Assembly: GCA_963718635.1 (NCBI GenBank)
Contig: OY970367.1
Span: forward strand, 744,001-808,000
Length of the DNA stretch: 64,000 nucleotides
Source: JAIOQJ01 sp963718635
GTDB lineage: Bacteria; Planctomycetota; Planctomycetia; Gemmatales; Gemmataceae
Direction of reading: 5' to 3'
Of this stretch, positions 18,069 through 25,248 are shown one piece after another. A model generated the notes under the pieces. The model did not search any database. It saw only the letters and a list, made by a program, of their open reading frames with translations, and was not told the origin of the DNA. The position numbers were made by a program, and so were the translations under genes. How positions within the stretch are numbered: position 1 is the first letter of the stretch; each line of letters opens with the position of its first letter.

Positions 18069-18167
18069 CGCGGCAGCCAGGTGAGCCGGGACGTGAGCGA
18101 CCGGAGAAAGCTTCCAGCGCTTATACTCCAGTCGCTTACGCTCCCGGCTCGCCTAAATCAGCTGCCG
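18069..18167. repeat. Long imperfect inverted repeat (REP-like) upstream of folE
   Basis: The arm at 18080-18106 pairs with 18126-18153, with a few G-U or mismatched positions, and an outer CGGCAGC/GCTGCCG pair extends the stem. The right arm holds CCAGTCGCTTACGCTCCCGG, a sequence that recurs near 49.7 kb and, in reverse sense, near 31.7 kb. It lies between the folE start and the 3' end of the next gene. Confidence 0.75.
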
Positions 18168-18181
18168 CATCGGGGTGCCTG

Positions 18182-19357
18182 TTAAGCCGCTGGCTTCTTA
18201 CTCCAAAATCGTTGTGCCTCGGCGAGTTCCTTTTCGAAGTACCGCTTCAACGTCGCCGGATCGGGAACATGACCTTCATGCACCGCCCGATAGTAGAAAC
18301 AGAATGCTCGGCCGAGGGCAAATGTCGAAGCGCCGGCCATTGCTGCCCCGGCCGCTGCACCCACAAACGGGATGAACTTCGCCACTTCACGCACGGCCTG
18401 GCGTGCGGCCATTCCGAGCCCCAGGGTTGTCGCAAGCTCGCTGAAACGCTCGGCGTCCATCGGCTGGCCGTAACGTTTCGCCAGTTCTCGCACCATCTGC
18501 ACTTGAATGCCCGGCAATAAGAACAGATCGACGAACGGAATCGGAATCGCGCCCGCAGCAGCGGCCAAATAGCTGTAGCCCAGAATAGTCGGCATAGCCT
18601 GCTGCAACACCGCATCGCGCAGCTCGCTCGTCGTGCGATCAAGGGCGACCAACGTTTGCCGATAAACGCTCGGCAGCCTTTCCAGAATGGCTTCCTTCAA
18701 CACTTCGCCGCCGTAATGCGTATTCTCGTAACCTTCTTCCGGCCTGGTTAAATCGACCGGGATCATGACATCGACCAAATCCTTGAACCGGCGCTCCTGC
18801 TCGGCAATCGAGCGGCGCAACCCCTCCGGCGCACTCTCGGGGTAAAGATTCCCTTTGAATAAATATTCGGAAGGGTGCTGCTGCTGGGGGTACGCTTCAT
18901 GCAAACAGGTGAGCGCCATCAAGATCGGCCGTGAGGGTTTGGCACGCCGGATCGTCTGTAAGTGCTGGTGCACTTTTTCCTGGGCGTGATCCATCGCTTT
19001 GATTGTTACCAGCACAAGGTGCGCTGAGTCGTCGAAGCGTTCGACATCCTCGGCAGGATCGTAGCCTGGCTCGTCGAAGCCGCGCGTATCGAGAAATTTC
19101 AGCAAAGGGGCATCCGCAGTTGGGAAATCGTACTCGCGCGAAAAACGGGTGCAGGGGCGGAAACCGGTGCCGATCTCCGCATCAGAAGCACCGGTCAGAA
19201 ATTTAACGATCGAAGTCTTGCCGCTCTGCGTCTTGCCGAAAAGCCATAAGACAGGGACCGGACTGCGTCGCCGCGCTTCGACCAGACGAGTATGCAACTC
19301 GGCTTCACGCCTGCTTCCCGTCAGCGAATGAACGAACGATTTCAAGGAATTGAGCAT
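18182..19357 (-). CDS. GTPase with C-terminal DUF697 membrane-associated domain
   Basis: 391 residues. P-loop LFGKTQSGKTSIVKFL, switch-II-type DTRGFDEPGY, and LVTIKAMDHAQEKVH in place of a normal G4 region (the expected TKxD reads LTCLHEA). The C-terminal third is a DUF697-like domain with hydrophobic segments YSYLAAAAGAIPIPFVDLF and FIPFVGAAAGAAMAGAS, as in the YcjF family. Proteins of this class are thought to act at the inner membrane in stress responses, but the biochemical role is unknown. A YcjX-type GTPase is encoded 1.9 kb away; YcjX and YcjF are neighbours in enterobacteria. Confidence 0.85.
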   Translation of the reverse strand: MLNSLKSFVHSLTGSRREAELHTRLVEARRRSPVPVLWLFGKTQSGKTSIVKFLTGASDAEIGTGFRPCTRFSREYDFPTADAPLLKFLDTRGFDEPGYDPAEDVERFDDSAHLVLVTIKAMDHAQEKVHQHLQTIRRAKPSRPILMALTCLHEAYPQQQHPSEYLFKGNLYPESAPEGLRRSIAEQERRFKDLVDVMIPVDLTRPEEGYENTHYGGEVLKEAILERLPSVYRQTLVALDRTTSELRDAVLQQAMPTILGYSYLAAAAGAIPIPFVDLFLLPGIQVQMVRELAKRYGQPMDAERFSELATTLGLGMAARQAVREVAKFIPFVGAAAGAAMAGASTFALGRAFCFYYRAVHEGHVPDPATLKRYFEKELAEAQRFWSKKPAA

Positions 19358-19584
19358 CGGTTCCCTTTTGGTTATGCCCGGATCAAGCTGTTGAAGGCGA
19401 CGAATGGCCGGCTCAGCTCGCTTCTCCTGTGCCTTTACTCAGTCGGCAAATGCCGAAAGAAGCTATCTTACCCAGCTTTTGCTTGGGCATTCCTTTCCTC
19501 GCTGTTTTCATCTTGACCGAAACGGCTCGTTCGTCAATGGAGAAGAAAGTTCCACCGCTCACCAGCAAGATATGCCCAGGCGAG

Positions 19585-20460
19585 ATGATTGACATGCGCG
19601 CGATTGCCACACCGATGCTTCGGCTATTCGAGCCATCCCCGCTCGTCCGGGCCGAGCCGATCCACGAATACGCGGTCGATTACACCCGTGACGAACGAGC
19701 CCGCGCCGAGCAGTTGGCCAGTCGCGAAACCTGGCGACCCTTCCCCGCCCGCCAGCCGACTTCGCAGCACGATCCCTATACGCTAGCTTGGTTCGAAGAT
19801 ATCGAACGCCGCCGCTATGCCCGCCACGGTCGCTGGATCCCGAAGCTGTTCGGCTTCAAGCGCCATCGCGGCGATCGCGTCCTTTGTCTTGGAGATGGCC
19901 TCGGCACCGACTGGGTGCAGTTCGCCCTTAGCGGCGCTAATGTCCATCACTGCTCGCCGGCGGCTGATTCCATCGCGCTGACACAACTCAACTTTGAAGT
20001 CCGAGGCCTGAAGGGCGCCTTCCACCGGAGCCCACTCGATGCGTTGCCGTTTCCGACCGATACGATGGATGTCGTCTGCCTCTCGGGCATGACCGCCGCT
20101 GTCTCTCCATTCGAGCCGATTATTGGGGAAATCTTCCGGGTATTGCGGCCGGGCGGCAAACTGCTGGCCGCCCTACCCGCCCGTTACGATGCGGCGTTCT
20201 GGCAATTGGTTTGGTTTCCATGGCAGCGACTTTACGCGAATCGTGGCCCCGATGAACCTTTCAGCGCACGCATGTTGAAGCGTTATTTGAAAGATTTCAA
20301 CGAGCCGCGCATTCACAAGCGCCACCTGAGGCGTTCGGACATTCCACATATCTGGCGTTGGATGCTGCTGCCCGCTTTGGAACGGATGATGGGCCGCTAT
20401 TTGGTTGTCAAAACTTTCAAGCCGCTCACTTCCAGCATGACCGTCCGAATGGCTGCCTGA
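19585..20460 (+). CDS. Class I SAM-dependent methyltransferase
   Basis: About 291 residues from ATG 19585 (GGCGAG just upstream; longer in-frame starts exist back to 19429). The SAM-binding motif is RVLCLGDGLGTDWVQFA, then FPTDTMDVVCLSGM and EIFRVLRPGGKLLAALPA, a typical methyltransferase_11 fold. An N-terminal segment rich in Arg/Glu (TRDERARAEQLASRETWR) is unusual. The C-terminal part has DIPHIWRWMLLPALERMMGR. Substrate unknown. It diverges from the DUF697 GTPase and is followed by the SET and YcjX-like genes on the same strand. Confidence 0.8.
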   Translation: MIDMRAIATPMLRLFEPSPLVRAEPIHEYAVDYTRDERARAEQLASRETWRPFPARQPTSQHDPYTLAWFEDIERRRYARHGRWIPKLFGFKRHRGDRVLCLGDGLGTDWVQFALSGANVHHCSPAADSIALTQLNFEVRGLKGAFHRSPLDALPFPTDTMDVVCLSGMTAAVSPFEPIIGEIFRVLRPGGKLLAALPARYDAAFWQLVWFPWQRLYANRGPDEPFSARMLKRYLKDFNEPRIHKRHLRRSDIPHIWRWMLLPALERMMGRYLVVKTFKPLTSSMTVRMAA

Positions 20461-20625
20461 GCTTGATGTAGTCGCCGTTCGCTCTGCGAAAGGACTATCT
20501 TCTCAATCCCTTCGTTCGCGCGATTCGTCGCTTGAGAATCAGGTCCTCACTCATAAAAAGAAAGCTGCGTTCCCTGCAAACGCGATTTTCGACAATCGCC
20601 CCACCTAATCTGAACTTCCATTTAC

Positions 20626-21003
20626 ATGTCCGACACTCTCATTCTGAAAGCCTATCCCGGCATGGGGCGAGGCGTTTGCTCAACAGTCCCCCTTCTACGC
20701 GGCGCGGTCGTCGAAGTATCGCCTGTTATTCCCATCTCGGCGGCAGACTGGAAACTCGTCAAACAGACGCTCCTCGAATCGTACGTTTACGCCTGGGGCA
20801 AGACCGGCAAAGAAGCCGCCATGCCGCTCGGCTTCGGCGGACTCTTCAATCATTCGGACGATCCGAATTTGACTTTCTTCCTAAACCAGAAAAAGCAGTA
20901 CATCACCTTCCGTGCTCGCCGTGAAATCCCCGCCTTCGAACAACTGACGATCGACTACAAATGGAGCGCCAAAGACCGAAAGAAGTACTTCGGGGCAACT
21001 TGA
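20626..21003 (+). CDS. SET-domain protein
   Basis: 125 residues, essentially a minimal SET domain: GMGRGVCSTVPLLRGAVVE at the start, the knot motif GLFNHSDDPNLTF (NHS), and ELTIDY-type FEQLTIDYKW near the end. SET proteins are usually protein-lysine methyltransferases; small bacterial ones have few known substrates. The post-SET cysteines are absent. ATG 20626 is the only plausible start. Downstream 21004-21232 holds no gene. Confidence 0.87.
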   Translation: MSDTLILKAYPGMGRGVCSTVPLLRGAVVEVSPVIPISAADWKLVKQTLLESYVYAWGKTGKEAAMPLGFGGLFNHSDDPNLTFFLNQKKQYITFRARREIPAFEQLTIDYKWSAKDRKKYFGAT

Positions 21004-21232
21004 CTCATCATTTTTTCGCAACGGATCAATCGCGCGGCTCGTGTTTTTTCCCGTCTGTTCTTATTTTTTTGTCCCAAATCTTTTTGTCGAAGAATGTTGG
21101 ATAAGAGAGCAGAGCCTTCGCGGCTAACGCTTCTTTTTGTATTCGGTATTGAGATAGGCCGTTTGCTCGAAATCATCGAGTCGAATCGTACAATCAGCCT
21201 TTGACCCGTAGTTTTTGCCGCCGAGGCCCGCC

Positions 21233-22618
21233 ATGCCGTTACTGCCGTTCAAAACCGCTGAGCGACGGATCGGCATCCTTGGCGCCGGCTGGTCGGGCAA
21301 GACGATCTTCCTGACATCGCTTATCAACCATCTCTGCAGCCACGACCCAAGGCATTTCCATATCGGCACGGACCGGGATTCCGCGCACGTTCGCAAGTTC
21401 CGCAAGCTGGAACCTGATTACGGTTGGGCGGAGTTTGAATACGAGAAATTCCGCGAACGCCTCGTCCATCGCCGTTGGCCCAAGAAGACTCGCGATTGTT
21501 CCGAATACGTCTGCCGTTTTGAACGGACCGACTGGAATTTCTACGATGTCATCCTGAAATTCTACGACCTGCCCGGCGAGCGCATCAACGATTTCGCCAT
21601 GCTACGCCGGGGCAGTGCGACCTTTGAAGATTGGTCCGACTCGTTTCTAAAGCGGCTCGACCGCGATGTATCGTATGCCGACAAGTTCGAAGCTTATCGC
21701 AAACTGCTTGCCGAGCCAGGTCTTACCGAAGAGTTGGTTCTCCATGCTTACAAAGTCACGCTCGGGCAATTACGCCAAGCTTATAAGCCCTATTTGAGTC
21801 CATCGACTTTTGCGCTCAACCGCGAAGGCGAGCCGCCGCCGAGCGGTCGGAACCCGGTGCAATTGGCGGACGAGCGCTACGTTGGCCTGAAACTGGGCGA
21901 GGAGTTCGCCCCCTTGTCACGGCAGGCGCGGAAGAGCAATCCCGCACTCACACATCGTTTTGCTCAACATTTCAACCAGTATCGCGATTCGATTGTCGAG
22001 CCACTGGTGGAAGCCCTGCGCTCCTGTCATAGCCTAGTGGTGCTGGTCGATGTTCTCCAACTGCTCTCCACCGATACGGCAACGCGGGACGATTATCAGG
22101 AGTTATTGCGCGACATGCTGCGGGCGATCGACCCACAGGAAAATATCTTCCATAAGAGCATTCGCAAGGTAAGTGAAGTGCTGCTCCCGTGGCAAATGAG
22201 GCCGAGCTGGATTTCGCGCATTGCCTTCGTGGCGCCAAAAGCGGACTTGGTGCATCCGGAAGACCGCAATCGCCTGAAGCATCTGCTGCGAACTATGATC
22301 GAGCGCGACGCCCGCGACCTGGACGGCATCAAGTTCGAATACTTCAACGTAGCAGCCGTCCGCGCGACGGAGGCCGTGCCCGGGAGTGAAACGCAACGCC
22401 TGCTGATGGGCAGCACGATGTTGGACGCCGACGGCAAAATGATCGACCCCGGCGCCCGGCAAAAATACATGGTCTCCGCGCTGCCCGACGAATGGCAGCA
22501 CCACTGGAAAGTCGGCGACTACGTCTTTCCCTCCGTCTACCCCCAAATCCCCCCACGCCGCGACTGCGCCCCCGATCACATCGGACTGGACGAGGTGTTT
22601 AACTTTATTTGTGGGTAG
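21233..22618 (+). CDS. ycjX: YcjX-like (DUF463) GTP-binding protein
   Basis: About 461 residues from ATG 21233, which follows GAGG; a TTG at 21215 is less likely. Walker A is GILGAGWSGKTIFLTSLI; the body matches the DUF463 family with FYDVILKFYDLPGERINDF (G3-like DLPGE), VVLVDVLQLL, and IAFVAPKADLVHPEDR, where PKAD serves as the G4 motif. Enterobacterial YcjX is a stress-induced Ras-like GTPase of unknown function. It lies within a block with a DUF697 GTPase, a methyltransferase and a SET protein. Confidence 0.88.
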   Translation: MPLLPFKTAERRIGILGAGWSGKTIFLTSLINHLCSHDPRHFHIGTDRDSAHVRKFRKLEPDYGWAEFEYEKFRERLVHRRWPKKTRDCSEYVCRFERTDWNFYDVILKFYDLPGERINDFAMLRRGSATFEDWSDSFLKRLDRDVSYADKFEAYRKLLAEPGLTEELVLHAYKVTLGQLRQAYKPYLSPSTFALNREGEPPPSGRNPVQLADERYVGLKLGEEFAPLSRQARKSNPALTHRFAQHFNQYRDSIVEPLVEALRSCHSLVVLVDVLQLLSTDTATRDDYQELLRDMLRAIDPQENIFHKSIRKVSEVLLPWQMRPSWISRIAFVAPKADLVHPEDRNRLKHLLRTMIERDARDLDGIKFEYFNVAAVRATEAVPGSETQRLLMGSTMLDADGKMIDPGARQKYMVSALPDEWQHHWKVGDYVFPSVYPQIPPRRDCAPDHIGLDEVFNFICG

Positions 22619-22776
22619 GCGGAAGGCAGACGATTCGAACCGGAGTTGAGCTTAGTACTTTTATTTTTCCCGCGAAAATCTACGCTAGCCGCTTCTCGGT
22701 GCCCTTTTCTTTGCTATCAATGCTCGCTCGCCGTTTGGCAAGGGAAAAGTACGCTGTCCCCTCTTCCTGGCCTTAC

Positions 22777-23130
22777 CTAACTATTGTCCGGAACGAACAT
22801 TTGAATGTCATCGAGTGCGTCTGCAACTTTTCCACGATAACGCGTGTCGGCCGCAACAGCCTGTAGAGCAGGTAGAACCAGATCCAGATTGATCGTTTGG
22901 TTGACACGAGCGGTATGCGCAAGGGCTATTATCGCGGCTGATACAACTATTTCACTATCATTGGTGAGCAACAACAACGCCTGTCGTTGAACCCATTGCC
23001 AATCAGTGTCTGAAAGGCTAGACGCGATAAGGGCTCTTGCAATAAGGTTCGGTTCACCATTTCCGAATATAGTCTCTGCCTCAACGTGAGTTAGAAGTAC
23101 GCTTTTCTCATACCTCATTTTGGGAATCAT
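22777..23130 (-). CDS. Putative immunity protein for the second Rhs tip (HEAT-like helices)
   Basis: 117 residues, cytoplasmic, all-helical pattern: LIARALIASSLSDTDWQWVQ, ALLLLTNDSEIVVSAAIIAL and LDLVLPALQAVAADTRYRG look like HEAT-type repeats. No named family recognised. Its ATG overlaps the stop of the preceding toxin-tip frame (23127-23130, ATGA), the classic position for the cognate immunity gene of a polymorphic toxin. Function is inferred from position and size only. Confidence 0.6.
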   Translation of the reverse strand: MIPKMRYEKSVLLTHVEAETIFGNGEPNLIARALIASSLSDTDWQWVQRQALLLLTNDSEIVVSAAIIALAHTARVNQTINLDLVLPALQAVAADTRYRGKVADALDDIQMFVPDNS

Positions 23131-23567
23131 TTGAGCTTTCCTTTCTGTGTGACCATTCCAGCTTTGATTAGTGCTTGCTGCATATCACGATGCAACTTAT
23201 CCCAGCCAGGCACATGGCCATGAAACACACCTGGTGTGGTTTCGTCGAGGACTACAATTTCTCCACTTCCGGGATCAATGCCGACCCTCCGCGGTGAAGT
23301 CGGTTTAACTTGAATTGAGTTGTCAAGCGCTGCCTGTCCGTTTTCCGGTTCGGGACTGGAAACACCTTTCTCGGTAGTACGTGCTTTTTGACCATGTTTA
23401 GCGCTGCCTTCATAAACATACAAAACGGCATCTGGATCGGATACTCTGACTTCAACTTCGCTCCCTCGGACGCTAGCAAGCCCGCCAAGTTCCTTGTACC
23501 GTTTCTCAATTATAACTAGCCACGCTTCGCCAAGCGCATCGGCGCGTAGGAGCGCCCCTGAAATTTC
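23127..23567 (-). CDS. Toxin tip of an orphan Rhs C-terminal fragment (frameshifted from the core)
   Basis: Coherent reading frame EISGALLRADALGEAWLVI, EKRYKELGGLASVRG, SDPDAVLYVYEGSAKHG, ending SPRRVGIDPGSGEIVVLDET, FHGHVPGWDKLHRDMQQAL and KGKLK*. Its N-terminus joins the Rhs fragment at 23566-23570, where a 1-2 base indel breaks the frame. The C-terminal 60 residues with paired His in FHGHV resemble toxin domains found at Rhs/CDI tips, possibly an RNase or nuclease, but I cannot name the family. The stop overlaps the putative immunity gene. Confidence 0.65.
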   Translation of the reverse strand, partial: EISGALLRADALGEAWLVIIEKRYKELGGLASVRGSEVEVRVSDPDAVLYVYEGSAKHGQKARTTEKGVSSPEPENGQAALDNSIQVKPTSPRRVGIDPGSGEIVVLDETTPGVFHGHVPGWDKLHRDMQQALIKAGMVTQKGKLK

Positions 23568-24654
23568 TTAGCTCCTTCATTAGAAAACCGAGTTCGTCCA
23601 AATTTCGAGCGTTTGGGATTCGGGTGGCAAAATCTGTGCCCGATGTTAGGGTAGATGCAGTCGCAACGATAGCCGGAGCAACCTGCTCAGCAGTTTTTCC
23701 AAGTTCCTTTCCGCGCTCTTCTAGATAGTTGTGCATTTCGTAGCCTAGCTTGGTGGTCGTCGCTGCTCCGGTGAGTATAAGAAGTGTTTTGACCCAAGCA
23801 TCGTACTCCGCAAGTTCCACTGCTTGGCTGATGCGGTATAGAACTTGCGCAATGTGCAAACTACCACCAGAGCTGGGCAAAGGAGCTAGGCCGCTCGGGT
23901 CAGTTTCATTTATGTTATTATTTCCGTCTGCCCTTCTTAGATTCGCATCCCCCGCCCCAAACCCAGTTTGGTCCTCTGCATTCCACTGTCCGTCACTCAG
24001 CGTCCCCCGATATTTGGCCCACAGAATGCCGGTGGCGTTGTCGCTGCGCAGGCCTTGGAATGTGTAGTTGCCGGTCCAGTTGCTGGCGCTTTCGCTGATG
24101 GTCTGGCCGAAGGCGTCGTAGTTGAGTTGATCGACAAGAGCGCCGCTGGCATTAAGAACTTCGCGCACGGAGCCGAGGCGGTCGGTTAGCAGCCAAGCGG
24201 TTCCCGTGGTTGTTGTGCCGCTGCGGGCGAGAGCGTTGCCGTTGGGATCGAACAAGAAGCGTTCGATGACAGTGCCGCTGCCGTCGAGTTGCATCACAAC
24301 CGGGTTTGCTTGCTGGTTGATGCCCGTTGTGGCGCTGGTCACGTCGTGGACCCAGGCTGTCACGGCAGCCGGCCCGACCGTTGGCGTCACTGTCTCGGAG
24401 AGCATGTCGCCGAAGGGGTCGTAGACGTAGGTCACCGTTTGCAGCACCGCGCCGGTGTTGTCCTTTTGCACGGCGCTTAGCAGTTGGTTGTTCAGGTTAT
24501 AGCCGTAGGTCCAGTTAGCGCCCGTCGCGATGTTGGTGCGAGCTATCAGGTTGCGTTCATTGTCGTAGCTATAGTTCCAAACGCCATCGCTCGTCGTTTG
24601 GTTGGCCACGGTCGTTCGGCCTGTGCCTACGCGGTTCCCATTCGCATCATATCT
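23506..24654 (-). CDS. Orphan Rhs/YD-repeat core fragment
   Basis: Reading from 24654 (RYDANGNRVGTGR, immediately after the stop of the previous gene) the protein is the last few YD repeats and the conserved Rhs end: DGVWNYSYDNERNLIART, ANWTYGYNLNNQLL, WLLTDRLGSVREVLNASG, DQLNYDAFGQTISES, RSDNATGILWAKYRG, and the tip boundary NETDPSGL. No signal peptide or N-terminal half is present, so this is an orphan tip cassette rather than a full Rhs protein. After the boundary about 110 residues of variable sequence lead to the frameshift near 23568 and an artificial stop at 23506. Confidence 0.85.
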   Translation of the reverse strand, partial: RYDANGNRVGTGRTTVANQTTSDGVWNYSYDNERNLIARTNIATGANWTYGYNLNNQLLSAVQKDNTGAVLQTVTYVYDPFGDMLSETVTPTVGPAAVTAWVHDVTSATTGINQQANPVVMQLDGSGTVIERFLFDPNGNALARSGTTTTGTAWLLTDRLGSVREVLNASGALVDQLNYDAFGQTISESASNWTGNYTFQGLRSDNATGILWAKYRGTLSDGQWNAEDQTGFGAGDANLRRADGNNNINETDPSGLAPLPSSGGSLHIAQVLYRISQAVELAEYDAWVKTLLILTGAATTTKLGYEMHNYLEERGKELGKTAEQVAPAIVATASTLTSGTDFATRIPNARNLDELGFLMKELRNFRGAPTRRCAWRSVASYN

Positions 24655-24657
24655 GCA

Positions 24658-25248
24658 TTAGGGTTTGCTGGCGCACGACAATTTAAGCAACCCAACGTAT
24701 TCAGCCACCGCCTTTTCGTTGTTTTCGTTCTTGGCTCTGACTAGCGCACATAAGGCATAAGATTCAGCAATAAACCCCCCTTTCGCGGCCGGCCCACCCT
24801 TATTATTATAATTGCCACTGCGACAGAATGTAATACGGTCAGTAAAGCCGTACAAAAGCCGGCTGGTGCCATAGTCGTATACAGACATCGACAATGTCGC
24901 ATTACACTTGTTGCCAAACTCTAATTCACAAATCGGCTTTACCGCAAGTTGCTTTTTAGATCCTACGGGAGGATATATCAGATCAATTAAGACATCTAAG
25001 TGTTCCGACATATCTACCCAATCACAACCCTTTATCCCTAGCTCTTCGTTATCGTAGACTTTAGCACGAGCAGAAACATAGCCGCTTTCTTTGAAAACGG
25101 TAAGTCTCGCAACCGCCGCTTCAACTTCATTCTGGCGCGCGGAGCGTGCGTCTTGCGACTTTGAACAGACTAGCACTAAGCCCGAACAGAGCAAAAGCAG
25201 AGTCAGTGCTAACAATATGCGCTTAACACGCCGATAACTATTGGCCAT
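24658..25248 (-). CDS. Putative immunity protein for the first Rhs tip (membrane-anchored)
   Basis: About 196 residues from ATG 25248 (MANSYRRVKRILLAL). One N-terminal hydrophobic segment LLLLCSGLVLVCSK could be a lipoprotein signal or an anchor. The rest is soluble with several Cys (IKGCDWVDM, ICELEFGNKCNATL, ITFCRSGNY). No family recognised. It overlaps the stop of the upstream tip by 11 bases and is followed at once by the orphan Rhs fragment. The position suggests a cognate immunity gene; an exported location would fit a toxin acting in the periplasm. Confidence 0.55.
   Translation of the reverse strand: MANSYRRVKRILLALTLLLLCSGLVLVCSKSQDARSARQNEVEAAVARLTVFKESGYVSARAKVYDNEELGIKGCDWVDMSEHLDVLIDLIYPPVGSKKQLAVKPICELEFGNKCNATLSMSVYDYGTSRLLYGFTDRITFCRSGNYNNKGGPAAKGGFIAESYALCALVRAKNENNEKAVAEYVGLLKLSCASKP

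Noticed and set aside
22625..22655. Reverse-strand GGTTCGAATC resembling a tRNA T loop
   Set aside because: The flanking bases cannot form a T stem, and no acceptor, D or anticodon arm lies at the right distance.
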